64,000 bases of DNA from Sulfitobacter mediterraneus (GTDB lineage: Bacteria > Pseudomonadota > Alphaproteobacteria > Rhodobacterales > Rhodobacteraceae), in the NCBI RefSeq assembly GCF_003054325.1, contig NZ_QBKU01000005.1, positions 1-64,000 on the forward strand, written 5' to 3'. A program made the translations under genes and the position numbers. Below, in pieces: positions 1 to 8,599 of the stretch (within the stretch, counting starts at the first letter, position 1; each line of letters begins with the position of its first letter). Below the pieces are notes generated by a model, which was given only the letters and a program-made list of their open reading frames with translations, did not search any database and was not told the DNA's origin.

Positions 1-504
1 GATGTAGCGGCTGTAATCGTCGAGGACCGTGCTGAGATAGAACCAGCCCCATCCCAGCACCTTGATATAGGTGAAGTCTGTTTGCCAAAGCTGGTTAATC
101 CCAGTTGTCTTGTGCTGGAACTCATTGGCTGCCTTGAGCACGATGAAGGCGGGGCTGGTGATCAGATCATGGGCCTTGAGTGTGCGATAGACCGTGGATT
201 CCGAGACAAAGTAGCGTTCCTGATCCGTGAACGTCACTGCTAGCTCGCGCGGTGACAGTTCCGTTTCCTGCAAGGCGAAGTCGACAACCTTGCGCTTCAC
301 CTCGTCGGGCACGCGGTTCCAGACGTGCTTTGGCCTCGGTGATTGATCCTGCAATCCAGCCTCACCACGCTGCAGATACCGATCATACCAGCGGTAAAAC
401 GTGGTACGTGGAATGCCGAGCTTGGCCAGTGTCACACGGGCCGACAGATGGCTTTCCTCGACCAGCCGGATGATCTCCTGTTTTTCTGATGCGGCATATC
501 TCAT
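1..504 (-). CDS. IS3-family transposase OrfB (partial)
   Basis: This is the catalytic (integrase-like) subunit of the IS3 transposase, read leftward from ATG at 504 and open to the window edge, so its C-terminus is missing. The visible 168 codons start MRYAASEKQE and contain an HTH_21-type segment (RTTFYRWYDRY). They continue into the beginning of the rve DDE domain (NQLWQTDFTYIKV, with the first catalytic Asp in TDF, then STVLDDYSRYI). The ATG overlaps the OrfA stop as ATGA, so expression by translational coupling, or by the frameshift common in this family, are both possible. No internal stop is seen in the visible part, so it may be functional. Confidence 0.9.
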   Translation of the reverse strand, partial: MRYAASEKQEIIRLVEESHLSARVTLAKLGIPRTTFYRWYDRYLQRGEAGLQDQSPRPKHVWNRVPDEVKRKVVDFALQETELSPRELAVTFTDQERYFVSESTVYRTLKAHDLITSPAFIVLKAANEFQHKTTGINQLWQTDFTYIKVLGWGWFYLSTVLDDYSRYI

Positions 505-866
505 TCGTGGTCGCCCCCATCCCCGAGCATGCTTTTTTTGAGAAGTCGCAATTCGAGCGTCTGCTCCGCAACCACCTCCTTGAGATCCTTTGCCTCGCGA
601 CGCAGTTCCTTGACCTCATCAGTGTTCGCTGCACGCGCCGTATCGCCGGCCAAACGCTTTTTACCGGCTTCCATGAAGTCCTTGGACCATTTGTAATAGA
701 TGCCCTGCGATATGCCTTCACGACGGCACAGTTCTGCAATGCTGTCTTCGCCTCGTAGGCCATCCAGCACGATCCTAATCTTCTCTTCGGATGAATAATT
801 CTTGCGGGTCGCACGCTTGATGTCTTTGACGATCTTCTCGCCGGGGCTCTTCGTTGTCTTTCTCAT
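501..866 (-). CDS. IS3-family transposase OrfA
   Basis: This is the DNA-binding subunit of the IS3 transposase, 121 residues. It has a HTH_Tnp_1 helix-turn-helix (SIAELCRREGISQGIYYKW) followed by a leucine-zipper-like coiled coil (LRREAKDLKEVV onward), which is the usual OrfA layout. The frame is open up to 914, but ATG at 866 is preferred because GAGGAG lies nine bases upstream; the upstream extension would run into the inverted-repeat region. It overlaps the OrfB start by four bases. It recognises the IS ends and, together with OrfB, drives copy-out transposition. Confidence 0.9.
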   Translation of the reverse strand: MRKTTKSPGEKIVKDIKRATRKNYSSEEKIRIVLDGLRGEDSIAELCRREGISQGIYYKWSKDFMEAGKKRLAGDTARAANTDEVKELRREAKDLKEVVAEQTLELRLLKKSMLGDGGDHE

Positions 867-920
867 CGTCCACTCCTCGGTGGTTACGATGAGCAACAAA
901 CCCTCTCTTAGCAAATGACA

Positions 921-1805
921 CTATTTGGACCCATAAGCGCTGACTTCAGACACATTCAAGAGCAGTAAACGCTGATGCAAGGCGGCATTGCGGGCCAATT
1001 CAAAACGGCGCAGATCGCGAAGCGATTCTTCGGTCAAAAGCGGTTTGATCTGATCGAGAACGGCAAGATTCTGCTTGATCCGCCTCGCGAAATTACCCTT
1101 GAGGACGTCGGTCTTGCGCCTGATTTGAACGGCAATGCCATGACCCGCACCGACCGCATTGGCGCTGTGTTGCCGATACAGAATACAGGGTGGACCATGG
1201 TCAAACACCACCTTGCCTCCGGCCCCTGTGATCAATTGGTAAAGCCACCAATCATGGGCAAAAACCGGCTTTGTGATCATTCGCGCCGCCTGCCTCGCCA
1301 ACCGCGCGGCAGCTGGGTTTAACATGACAGTGTTGCCAGCCGCGACATTCTCAATCAGCGCGTTCCGGAACCCAAATTCCCGACTGGGCTGGGGCGATTT
1401 GATACGCCGATCCATCTTGGGATACCAAAGCCATCGTCGGCCGCAGTACAACGCGGGCTTTTCCCCTGAGCGGGCAAGCGCGGCAACCGCACGTCCCAGT
1501 TTGTCCCTGATCCAGATGTCGTCCTGATCCGCAAAGGCGGTGTATCCAGCCTGCTTGGGCAAGTCGCGGATCAGCTGCATGTAGTTGTCGCCAAAGCCCG
1601 ATTTCGGACCGGTCCCGCGGTGAACCCGATCAGGATGTTTTTCGGAAAATCCGGCTATAATATCTGCGCTGAGATCGGTTGATCCATCATCGCTGAACCG
1701 TATGACCCAAGCCTCATGATCTTGTTCCGCGATACTATTGAGCTGCGGGTGCAGCCACCTTGCCCCGTTCAGAACACCCATCAGAATGGTCACAGTTTTG
1801 CTCAT
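921..1805 (-). CDS. Family 2 glycosyltransferase, 3' end disrupted by IS
   Basis: This GT-A fold glycosyltransferase would transfer a sugar from a nucleotide donor during surface-polysaccharide assembly. The N-terminus shows the GT2 pattern MSKTVTILMGVLNGARWL, then RFSDDGSTD (nucleotide binding) and the metal-binding acidic cluster FADQDDIW. ATG at 1805 is preferred because it starts exactly at the conserved first strand; GTG at 1853 in the same frame is an alternative, and neither has a strong ribosome-binding site. The last 4 to 10 codons (from about VSEVSAYGSK) and the TAG stop appear to come from the IS end, so the native C-terminus is lost. The catalytic core looks complete, so activity is possible but uncertain. 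It is divergent from the next glycosyltransferase. Confidence 0.8.
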   Translation of the reverse strand: MSKTVTILMGVLNGARWLHPQLNSIAEQDHEAWVIRFSDDGSTDLSADIIAGFSEKHPDRVHRGTGPKSGFGDNYMQLIRDLPKQAGYTAFADQDDIWIRDKLGRAVAALARSGEKPALYCGRRWLWYPKMDRRIKSPQPSREFGFRNALIENVAAGNTVMLNPAAARLARQAARMITKPVFAHDWWLYQLITGAGGKVVFDHGPPCILYRQHSANAVGAGHGIAVQIRRKTDVLKGNFARRIKQNLAVLDQIKPLLTEESLRDLRRFELARNAALHQRLLLLNVSEVSAYGSK

Positions 1806-1924
1806 GTCGCGGGTGATAGCAGGCACTGAATACTCATTGGTTAAAGAAGACACCTGAGATTCATAGATCGTTAAGAGTTAGCAAAGTATTAACATTTCAA
1901 AGGTTTAATCGGAGCAGCTTTGAG

Positions 1925-3238
1925 ATGGGGCCAAGATCTTGGCAAATGCTAATGAGGCGTTTTGCCAGAACCGCACGTCAGGACGGTCTTGCCAACGCCT
2001 TGGGCAAGGCCGGGCGATACCTTGCACGCCGGATGCGCGGCCAAGGATCAAGCGCTTTGGCGCGCGCGCCTGAAGGTCCACCAAACACGGAGGCGCATTA
2101 CCTCAGCTCAGTCTGGCAAGATCTGGCACAACACAACGCCTTCCACATCCATGCCGCCCCGGCCACACTACAACGCCGCAGGCAGATTGCCTTGATCGGG
2201 GATCTGAACCTGCCGCAATGCCGCAAATACCGTGTGGAGCAGCTGGCGCATTTTTGGCAGGGGCGGGGCGCTGAGTTTACCTATGCCCATTACGAGGATA
2301 TTCCCCGCGCCACTTCGATCCTGCAGCAGGCCACCCATCTTTTTGAATATCGCCTGAAATGCACCGACGTTACCCAGATGTTGCGATACGAGGCGCGGCG
2401 GTTGCGGTTGCCCATTCTTTATGATCTGGACGATCCGCTCTTTTCGGTTTCCGCCTATGGCACTTATGGCAACATGAACGCGGTCGATCCGGCGCTCAAA
2501 TCGCATTTTGTGAATGAAGCACCTAAGTATCTGGACATGATGAACGGCGCCGATGCCTTGTCGGTTTCGACACCGGGAATGATCGTGCATGCCGCGCTTT
2601 ATTCCCCCAGACCTGTCTATTTGCGTCGCAACTTTGCTGATAGCCAAACCCTTGATCAGGGGGCCAAGGCGATGAATGCCGAGCAGATCGAGGATGGGAG
2701 GTTTCGAGTGGCATTTGCCAGCGGCTCTCAGGGGCATGAGGCGGATCTGGAGGAAATCATCAAGGAGCTGTCCACATTTGTTCTGGCCGATCCAAAACGT
2801 CGTTTGATGGTCATGGGGCATTTCGACCCAAAGGCCCTTCCAGGCGAACTGAACGGGCAGATTGAGCGGTACAAGTTCTCGGACTACGGCCAATATCTTG
2901 CCACTCTTGCACAAGCCGATTGCACAGTGATGCCTTTGGGCGAGGATGCATTTAACGGGTGTAAATCTGCGGTGCGGGTGCTGGATGCGGCGGCTGTTGG
3001 GGTGCCTTCGGTTGTTGGGACGGTTGGTGATCTTGCCGCCGTTGTGCGCCATGGGCAAACTGGCTTGATTGCGCAAAAACCGTCCGACTGGGGCGGTGCC
3101 CTTGAAGTGCTTGCAAACGACCCTTCCCAAACGAGGCAAATGGGTCTTGCCGCCCGCAAAGATGTCGAAACACGCTGGAGCGGTCATGCAGAACCGCACA
3201 TCATTGCACCCGAGCTGATCCGCTGGGTGGAGGGATGA
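1925..3238 (+). CDS. Glycosyltransferase, GT-B fold (group 1 type)
   Basis: A 437-residue protein with the C-terminal half of a GT-B glycosyltransferase: residues around 330-400 carry the pattern CTVMPLGEDAFNGCKSAVRV, then DAAAVGVPSVV and GQTGLIAQ, resembling the donor-binding region of group 1 enzymes. The N-terminal half (from about residue 80, IALIGDLNLPQCRKYRVEQL) would form the acceptor domain. ATG at 1925 has GGAG about nine bases upstream; in-frame ATGs follow at codons 8 and 10. The stop overlaps the start of the next glycosyltransferase by four bases, so the two are cotranscribed. The sugar and linkage cannot be predicted. Confidence 0.8.
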   Translation: MGPRSWQMLMRRFARTARQDGLANALGKAGRYLARRMRGQGSSALARAPEGPPNTEAHYLSSVWQDLAQHNAFHIHAAPATLQRRRQIALIGDLNLPQCRKYRVEQLAHFWQGRGAEFTYAHYEDIPRATSILQQATHLFEYRLKCTDVTQMLRYEARRLRLPILYDLDDPLFSVSAYGTYGNMNAVDPALKSHFVNEAPKYLDMMNGADALSVSTPGMIVHAALYSPRPVYLRRNFADSQTLDQGAKAMNAEQIEDGRFRVAFASGSQGHEADLEEIIKELSTFVLADPKRRLMVMGHFDPKALPGELNGQIERYKFSDYGQYLATLAQADCTVMPLGEDAFNGCKSAVRVLDAAAVGVPSVVGTVGDLAAVVRHGQTGLIAQKPSDWGGALEVLANDPSQTRQMGLAARKDVETRWSGHAEPHIIAPELIRWVEG

Positions 3239-4461
3239 AGATGCGCCATGTACTGGCGGCCAACGTCTTTTTCGCCCCGCATTCCTACGGCGGTGCTACC
3301 GTCGTTGCCGAGCAGGTCGCGCGTGCATTGATCCGCCGGGGCGGCTTTCGGGTGACGGCGGTCTCTTTGTGCTGCCGTGCGGGAATTGCGGATTATGCTG
3401 TCCTCAAATCAGAGACCGAGGGCATCGCAAACTATCAAATCAACGTTCCAGCCTGGCGCAGTTATGGCGAGGCTTATGACAATCCCGCCATCACGGCGCG
3501 GATCGCTGAATTGATCCATTCCCTGTCTCCTGATGTTGTTCATGCGCATTGCCTTCAGGATCTGGGCACTGGCGTTATCACCGCGGCGCGGGATCAAAAT
3601 GTGCCGGTGATCCTAAGCGTGCATGACTTTTGGTGGATTTGTGAACGGCAGTTTATGATCCAAATGGATCAAACCTACTGCGGGCAGGATCCGGTGCGCA
3701 TCAAGGAGTGCAAAGGTTGTGTCCAAAACTTTTGGGCAGCCAAGACACGGTTTGAACACCTGCAGAGCATCGGAAATCAGGCGCAATTGGTTACATATCC
3801 CAGCCAATTTGCGAAAAACCTGTGTGAAAAATCGGGGTTTGCATCTGGGCGGGGCGTGGTGTGGGAAAACGGTGTGCGCCTGCCTGAAAAGGGTTTTCTC
3901 AAAGCTCAAAGGGAACGCCGTGAACAAGATCCACGTGTTGTCTTTGGGTTTGTCGGTGGTCCCTCCCAAATAAAGGGATGGCCTGTGATCAGGGCCGCAT
4001 TTGCGGGCGTTTCAAGGGCCGATTTTCGCGTGCTTTTGGTCGATGGAAGTGTCGATGGATCATGGTGGCAAGGGCATGATTTTTTCGACCTGCCGGGAGA
4101 ATGGGAGGTTCATTCAAGGTATTCACAGGACGATATGGATGCTTTTTTTGCCAAGATCGACGTGCTATTTTTCATGTCGCAATGGAAAGAAACCTTTGGT
4201 TTGGTCATCCGAGCGGCGCTGGCGCGGGGCATCCAAGTGATCCAAACGGACAGCGGTGGCAGCACCGAACACGGGTTGATTGCGCAAGATCAATTGATAC
4301 CCATCGGACCTGACCCAGCGCCATTGCGCCATCAGATAAGCCAAGCAATTGAAGCGCACCCCGCACAGCAAGCGCCGCAAAAGATCGCAGATTTTGCCAG
4401 TCAGGCTGCGGAGTTGGAGCGGTTGATGTCCCAAGTTTTGCTGGAACAAGAAACCACCTAA
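3235..4461 (+). CDS. Glycosyltransferase family 4
   Basis: A 408-residue GT-B glycosyltransferase. The glycine-rich N-terminal acceptor loop (FAPHSYGGATVVAEQVARAL) and the sequence SPDVVHAHCLQDLG are typical of family 4. The C-terminal E-x7-E type donor site is represented by WKETFGLVIRAALARGIQVI followed by TDSGGSTE. A Cys-rich patch (CGQDPVRIKECKGC) in the middle could bind a metal, as seen in some family members. ATG overlaps the preceding gene's stop (ATGA), which fixes the start and indicates translational coupling. Its 3' end overlaps the convergent RTX gene by four bases. Confidence 0.85.
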   Translation: MKMRHVLAANVFFAPHSYGGATVVAEQVARALIRRGGFRVTAVSLCCRAGIADYAVLKSETEGIANYQINVPAWRSYGEAYDNPAITARIAELIHSLSPDVVHAHCLQDLGTGVITAARDQNVPVILSVHDFWWICERQFMIQMDQTYCGQDPVRIKECKGCVQNFWAAKTRFEHLQSIGNQAQLVTYPSQFAKNLCEKSGFASGRGVVWENGVRLPEKGFLKAQRERREQDPRVVFGFVGGPSQIKGWPVIRAAFAGVSRADFRVLLVDGSVDGSWWQGHDFFDLPGEWEVHSRYSQDDMDAFFAKIDVLFFMSQWKETFGLVIRAALARGIQVIQTDSGGSTEHGLIAQDQLIPIGPDPAPLRHQISQAIEAHPAQQAPQKIADFASQAAELERLMSQVLLEQETT

Positions 4462-7163
4462 AAGACGATATCATCCTCACTGAGATCCTGAAGATCGGTC
4501 TTGATCAGTCGGATGGAGGAATTGGGGGCCGTGTCAATCACCACATCCCAGCCCGACTGCCGCGCCACGTTCATCACATCGGCAAAACTGTTCAAAGAAC
4601 TCAGGCCCGACAGGTCCGGCACCTCTTGATCGCTTTGGGTTTCGAAATCGGCCACGCGGTCATGGCCATGACCATCGGCAAACACGAAATGATCCGCGTT
4701 GAAGTTGCCAAACAGCAGATCATCGCCCGCACCGCCCTCTATCGTATCAAACCCGGCACCGCCCTGAAGGGTATCCACCCCGGTGCCGCCCAGCAAACGG
4801 TCGTCGCCTGTGCCGCCAAAGAACCGATCATCCCCCTCACCGCCATCAAGCGTGTCATTCCCCTCCTCGCCAAACAGGGCGTCACCCATTTCACCACCTG
4901 ACAACACATCGTTTCCGTCACCGCCGAACAATCGGTCGAACCCCTGATCCCCGATCAAAGTATCATTGCCATCCTCGCCATAGAGGTTGTCCGCCTGATG
5001 ACCCCCGTCAATTAGATCGTCGCCCTCGCCGCCATTAAGGTAGTCAAACCCAGCGTTGCCAAACAACGTGTCATTGCCGCCTTCACCCCATATTCCATCG
5101 ACAGACGTGCCATAGTTGCTGCCAGCGCTTAGCCAATCGTCGCCATCCCCACCATAGACCCGATCCGGCGCAGCACCGGCCCAAACGCGGTCGGCGCCGC
5201 TTCCTGCGTTGATTTGGTCAAATCCTTCGCCGCCTAGGATAATGTCCTGCCCATCACCGCCATTGAGGGAATCGGCATGGCTGTCGCCGCAGATCGTATC
5301 GTCGCCATCACCGCCATTGATGGTGTCAAATCCGCCCGCGCCCACCAGAAAATCACGACCTCCTCCGCCGTGAATTTCATCGTTTCCGGCATCTCCGCCA
5401 ACACTGTCATTGCCTGCGCCCGCTTGAATGGTGTCGTTTCCGCCGCCCCCCAAAAGCCGGTCGTCAGAGCCAAATCGATACATTGCTTCGCCGCGTTCTG
5501 TTCCGGTTTGATCGGCGCCCTCGCGCTGTAAAACAAATTCGGGCGCTTCCTGCCAGATTGTGGAGTTTATCGGCTGGGGATCTTCGACCGGTTCTGGGTC
5601 AGGGATCGGGTCCGAACGGGGTGGATTTGTGGCCCCGGGGTATCGTCCGGGGTCGGTTTCCACCCGGTCGCCGGTGATCAAATTGCCAAAATCAAAATCG
5701 TCTGCATCAAGAGAGGTGCCGGTTGCACTGTGGATTTCGGTGATGTCATCACCGATCCGCAAGTCCGCCCCATGACTGCGCGAGGTGATAACTGCGGCAC
5801 CAACGCCGTTGATTTGGCTGAAGGCGGAGATGTCGATGCGGTCCGCGGTGGCTTGGAAATCGACGATGCGGTCCTGCGCGTCATCGGCGGTCAGAACAAA
5901 GGTGTCGGCGCCGCCACCGCCGCGCAATGTATCCTCTCCTGCGCCATCTGAAATCAGGTCATCACCGCTGCCGCCATTGATATGATCGGCCCCCGCACCA
6001 CCGCTTAGGATGTCATCGGAGTCCGATCCAGTCAGCGCTCCGCCGCCATTGCCAGAGTTGGCACTGATCCCGAGGGTTTGAAGATCGACAGAAAACTCTG
6101 ATAGGAACGGTGCAGCCTCGGTTGATGCCCAGATGCGAATGCCGTCCGGGGTGGCCATCGCCTCAAGCGCGGTGATGCCGTTCAGCGGGGCATCAGCCGT
6201 TGCTTCCATACTTGTCACATGTTGGAGCCGGCCACCGGGCAACATCGCAAAGAGACTGATCCCCGCATCAGACCCGGCAGCGAGCACAAAGTCCTGTGCG
6301 CCAATAGATATGCTGGTCACGTGAGAGGCATCTGCAAACCGGGTTTGGGCGCTGTCCAATATGTGATCTACGGGGATCATGCCGCCAGCTGTGATAGACA
6401 TGACCGACAATGATCCGCTGCCGGAGGCGGCCGTTACCAGATACATCCCGCCATCCACCGCGGTTGTCATGGCCATCGCGCCGGGGCGATCCACCCAAAG
6501 CCCATCCTCGGTGCCAATGTTAGTGAGATGTTCAAACAATCCGCCTGCTGTCTTTTTGAACATGCTGACGCTGTCTTCGGTGCCATAGCTGGCAAAGGCG
6601 TAGGTCTCGCCATTGTGGCTGGCGGTGAGCACATCTGCGGCGCGGGCACTGTCCAATGCGCCACCTGCATCCATTTCGGCAACTGTCAATTGCCCGCCAG
6701 ATCCAAAGGACACCAGGACGACACCCCCACCGCGCAATGCGGCGATCCCGGACTGGCCGGTCTCTTCCAACGCGACCTCCGTAAAAAACCGCGCATTGGT
6801 GTTTTGGGTGGTGACCGAAATAGCATTGGTAAACGGTGTGCCTGATCGATCCGCATCCAAGGAAACGCCTTGCAAGTCAGCACTGTTCAATCCCGCCATG
6901 AACAGCTGGTCGGCACCTTTCAGGACCAGATCCGTTGTCTCAAGCTGAAGGTATTGTGGGCTGATCCGCCAATGCCCTTTCAGCTCGGTTTGCCCTACAC
7001 CGTCGCCGATATCAAAGGCGCTGAGCCAACCATCGCCGCGGGTGGCGGTGTATAATGTGCCGCCATTTGTATCTGGCAAGACCAGCAGATCGTTGATCCC
7101 AACCAACGCGTTTTCCTCTGTGCCGAAAAGCGGCGCATGCACTGAAAAATCAGCTCTGACCAT
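4458..7163 (-). CDS. Large RTX (hemolysin-type) calcium-binding repeat protein
   Basis: A 901-residue acidic protein. Residues 1-375 are beta-strand rich with repeated small motifs, perhaps propeller-like, with no recognised catalytic signature. A short RTX block lies at about 377-422, followed by a Pro-rich linker near 510-535 (DPIPDPEPVEDP). A long tandem array of GGxGxDxxx nonapeptides fills about 567-826, and the tail is GHDRVADFETQ plus a hydrophobic end (LSEDDIVF). RTX repeats fold as Ca2+-loaded beta-rolls outside the cell and are usually exported by type I secretion through a C-terminal signal; no secretion genes are seen nearby. ATG at 7163 is chosen because GAGGTG precedes it; 13 more upstream codons are open. 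It could be an exopolysaccharide-associated matrix protein. Confidence 0.85.
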   Translation of the reverse strand: MVRADFSVHAPLFGTEENALVGINDLLVLPDTNGGTLYTATRGDGWLSAFDIGDGVGQTELKGHWRISPQYLQLETTDLVLKGADQLFMAGLNSADLQGVSLDADRSGTPFTNAISVTTQNTNARFFTEVALEETGQSGIAALRGGGVVLVSFGSGGQLTVAEMDAGGALDSARAADVLTASHNGETYAFASYGTEDSVSMFKKTAGGLFEHLTNIGTEDGLWVDRPGAMAMTTAVDGGMYLVTAASGSGSLSVMSITAGGMIPVDHILDSAQTRFADASHVTSISIGAQDFVLAAGSDAGISLFAMLPGGRLQHVTSMEATADAPLNGITALEAMATPDGIRIWASTEAAPFLSEFSVDLQTLGISANSGNGGGALTGSDSDDILSGGAGADHINGGSGDDLISDGAGEDTLRGGGGADTFVLTADDAQDRIVDFQATADRIDISAFSQINGVGAAVITSRSHGADLRIGDDITEIHSATGTSLDADDFDFGNLITGDRVETDPGRYPGATNPPRSDPIPDPEPVEDPQPINSTIWQEAPEFVLQREGADQTGTERGEAMYRFGSDDRLLGGGGNDTIQAGAGNDSVGGDAGNDEIHGGGGRDFLVGAGGFDTINGGDGDDTICGDSHADSLNGGDGQDIILGGEGFDQINAGSGADRVWAGAAPDRVYGGDGDDWLSAGSNYGTSVDGIWGEGGNDTLFGNAGFDYLNGGEGDDLIDGGHQADNLYGEDGNDTLIGDQGFDRLFGGDGNDVLSGGEMGDALFGEEGNDTLDGGEGDDRFFGGTGDDRLLGGTGVDTLQGGAGFDTIEGGAGDDLLFGNFNADHFVFADGHGHDRVADFETQSDQEVPDLSGLSSLNSFADVMNVARQSGWDVVIDTAPNSSIRLIKTDLQDLSEDDIVF
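4690..5465 (-). repeat. Tandem RTX nonapeptide-coding repeats
   Basis: About 26 degenerate 27-bp units encode GGxGxDxxx-type nonapeptides, for example GGDGDDTI, GGEGDDLIDGG and GGAGDDLLFG. One short stretch (SAGSNYGTSVDG) interrupts the periodicity near the middle. Repeats of this kind can recombine and change the array length. A much shorter block of the same type is at roughly 5900-6035. Confidence 0.85.
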
Positions 7164-7372
7164 AAAACACCTCAACTGTTTGAAGGCGGGAATGGCGGGC
7201 AAAACGGCTATTGCGGTGCCGGGATTGTGGCAATGCTTTGGGTTTTCTGGCGAAGTTTAACTGACTGATGTTGCATCAAATTGGCGGCAACCGCGCGGTT
7301 GCCCCGAAATTGTTTACGCCGGTGCCACAGGGTCCGCTGCATTCACGTTTTGGCAACCCAAAAGGAACGTCC

Positions 7373-8365
7373 ATGTCAGAGCAATCTCCGATCTTGTCAC
7401 TGCCCTATATCCAGCCGGCGCAGGCCCAGAAACATGTCACCCACAACGAGGCGCTGCGCATTCTGGATGCAGTGACGCAGCTTGCCGTGCTTGATGCGGG
7501 TTTGACCGCACCGCCCGCCGGTCCCGCGCAGGGAGACCGATATATTGTGGGTGCCTCTGCAACCGGGGCATGGGCGGGGCAGGACCAAGCCATCGCGGTT
7601 TGGGCCGATGCGGCGTGGGTATTTTTTGACCCGCGCACGGGGTGGCGGGCGGATTTGGCAACCACAGGAACACAGCTGCGGTTCGATGGGGCGCTTTGGG
7701 TCGACGCCATACCGGCGCTGGATTTTCAGAACCTTCCGATGGTTGGGGTTGGAACCACTGCCAATGCAACCAACCGCCTATCGGTCGCCGCCGATGCGAC
7801 GTTACTCACCCATGACGGTGGCGGTCATCAATTGAAACTGAACAAAGACACCGCAGCGGATACCGCCAGCTTGCTGTTTCAAACAGGGTTCTCGGGCCGG
7901 GCGGAAATGGGCACCGCAGGCAATGATGATTTCGCCATCAAGGTCAGCCCGGATGGCAGCACGTTTCACACTGGCCTGAGCATTGAAAATTCCACCGGGG
8001 CTGTGCAGTTCAATAGTGGGCAGCAGTTCTTTGAAGATGTGTTCATTCTGAACGATACGGCATGGTCGTTTGAAATTCCTTGGTCGAACCCATCGCGCAT
8101 CATGATGTGGATGAGCGTCAACATCGCGGCGCGGTTCTATCTGTTTGCAGTGACCGGCACTCTGATCGATGCGACAAACTTTGGTGAAATGTTCGCCAAC
8201 CCGGCAGGTAGCGTCAATTACCTGTCGGGGCCGTTGACCGGAACCACCGGACCGGATGGAGAGATCACCCTGTCCATTGATACCACCGGGGCCACGCCGA
8301 AAATGTACATCGAAAACCGGCTGGGAAGTAACCGCCTTTTCACACTTGCAACAATGGGGAAATAG
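7373..8365 (+). CDS. DUF2793 domain-containing protein
   Basis: A 330-residue protein. Its N-terminal 150 residues match the DUF2793 pattern found in phage-tail and gene-transfer-agent-related proteins of Rhodobacteraceae: ILSLPYIQPAQAQKHVTHNE, then LDAVTQLAVLDAGL, GDRYIVGASATGAWAGQD and FFDPRTGWRA. The rest is beta-strand rich with no catalytic motif, consistent with a fibre or surface-binding role. ATG at 7373 is chosen because AAAGGAACG lies just upstream and MSEQ leads straight into the domain; the frame is open back to 7268. A 49-residue protein follows one base after the stop. The link with polysaccharide or tail-like particles is inference. Confidence 0.8.
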   Translation: MSEQSPILSLPYIQPAQAQKHVTHNEALRILDAVTQLAVLDAGLTAPPAGPAQGDRYIVGASATGAWAGQDQAIAVWADAAWVFFDPRTGWRADLATTGTQLRFDGALWVDAIPALDFQNLPMVGVGTTANATNRLSVAADATLLTHDGGGHQLKLNKDTAADTASLLFQTGFSGRAEMGTAGNDDFAIKVSPDGSTFHTGLSIENSTGAVQFNSGQQFFEDVFILNDTAWSFEIPWSNPSRIMMWMSVNIAARFYLFAVTGTLIDATNFGEMFANPAGSVNYLSGPLTGTTGPDGEITLSIDTTGATPKMYIENRLGSNRLFTLATMGK

Positions 8366-8366
8366 A

Positions 8367-8516
8367 ATGGCCAAGCGTCCAAAAACAATGAAGACCAACG
8401 CAGATACAGAGTACCGGCAGACCGTTCTGCCCGGTATCGGGCGCATTAAGGTGCCTGCGCATCTGAGCGATGATGACATCCTCAAAGAGATCCGCGAAAG
8501 CGACAGCCAGAAATAG
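8367..8516 (+). CDS. Small conserved-looking protein, 49 aa, unknown function
   Basis: A short, charged protein (MAKRPKTMKTNADTEYRQTV ... DDDILKEIRESDSQK). ATG at 8367 begins one base after the DUF2793 stop and has GGGGAAAT upstream, so the two genes are almost certainly translated as a pair. There is no membrane segment or signal peptide. I do not recognise the family. The N-terminus is basic and the C-terminus acidic. Confidence 0.6.
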   Translation: MAKRPKTMKTNADTEYRQTVLPGIGRIKVPAHLSDDDILKEIRESDSQK

Positions 8517-8599
8517 AAACACCACGTTTCCCAATCGTTCCGTGACTTTCGGCCGGGTGCTTGCTACGCCCTTGAGGACCAAAGTGACGGAGCGATTGT

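Larger units (their letters stand above)
1..952 (-). mobile_element. IS3-family insertion sequence, one end only
   Basis: Two overlapping transposase frames (OrfA and OrfB) on the minus strand identify an IS3-family element that runs off the left edge of the window. Only the OrfA-proximal end is present. IS3 elements end in 5'-TG...CA-3'. Two such ends are possible on the plus strand, one finishing near 933 and one near 952, so the exact boundary is uncertain by about 20 bases. The opposite inverted repeat and any 3-4 bp target duplication cannot be checked. The element abuts the 3' end of a glycosyltransferase gene. Confidence 0.8.

Noticed and set aside
2168-3199. Long open frame on the minus strand inside the first glycosyltransferase gene
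   Set aside because: It is fully antisense to a gene with clear homology, has no ribosome-binding site and low-complexity composition typical of GC-rich shadows.
4690-5465. Possible CRISPR or tandem DNA repeat array
   Set aside because: The periodicity is 27 bp and codes in frame for RTX nonapeptides; units diverge and there are no spacers.
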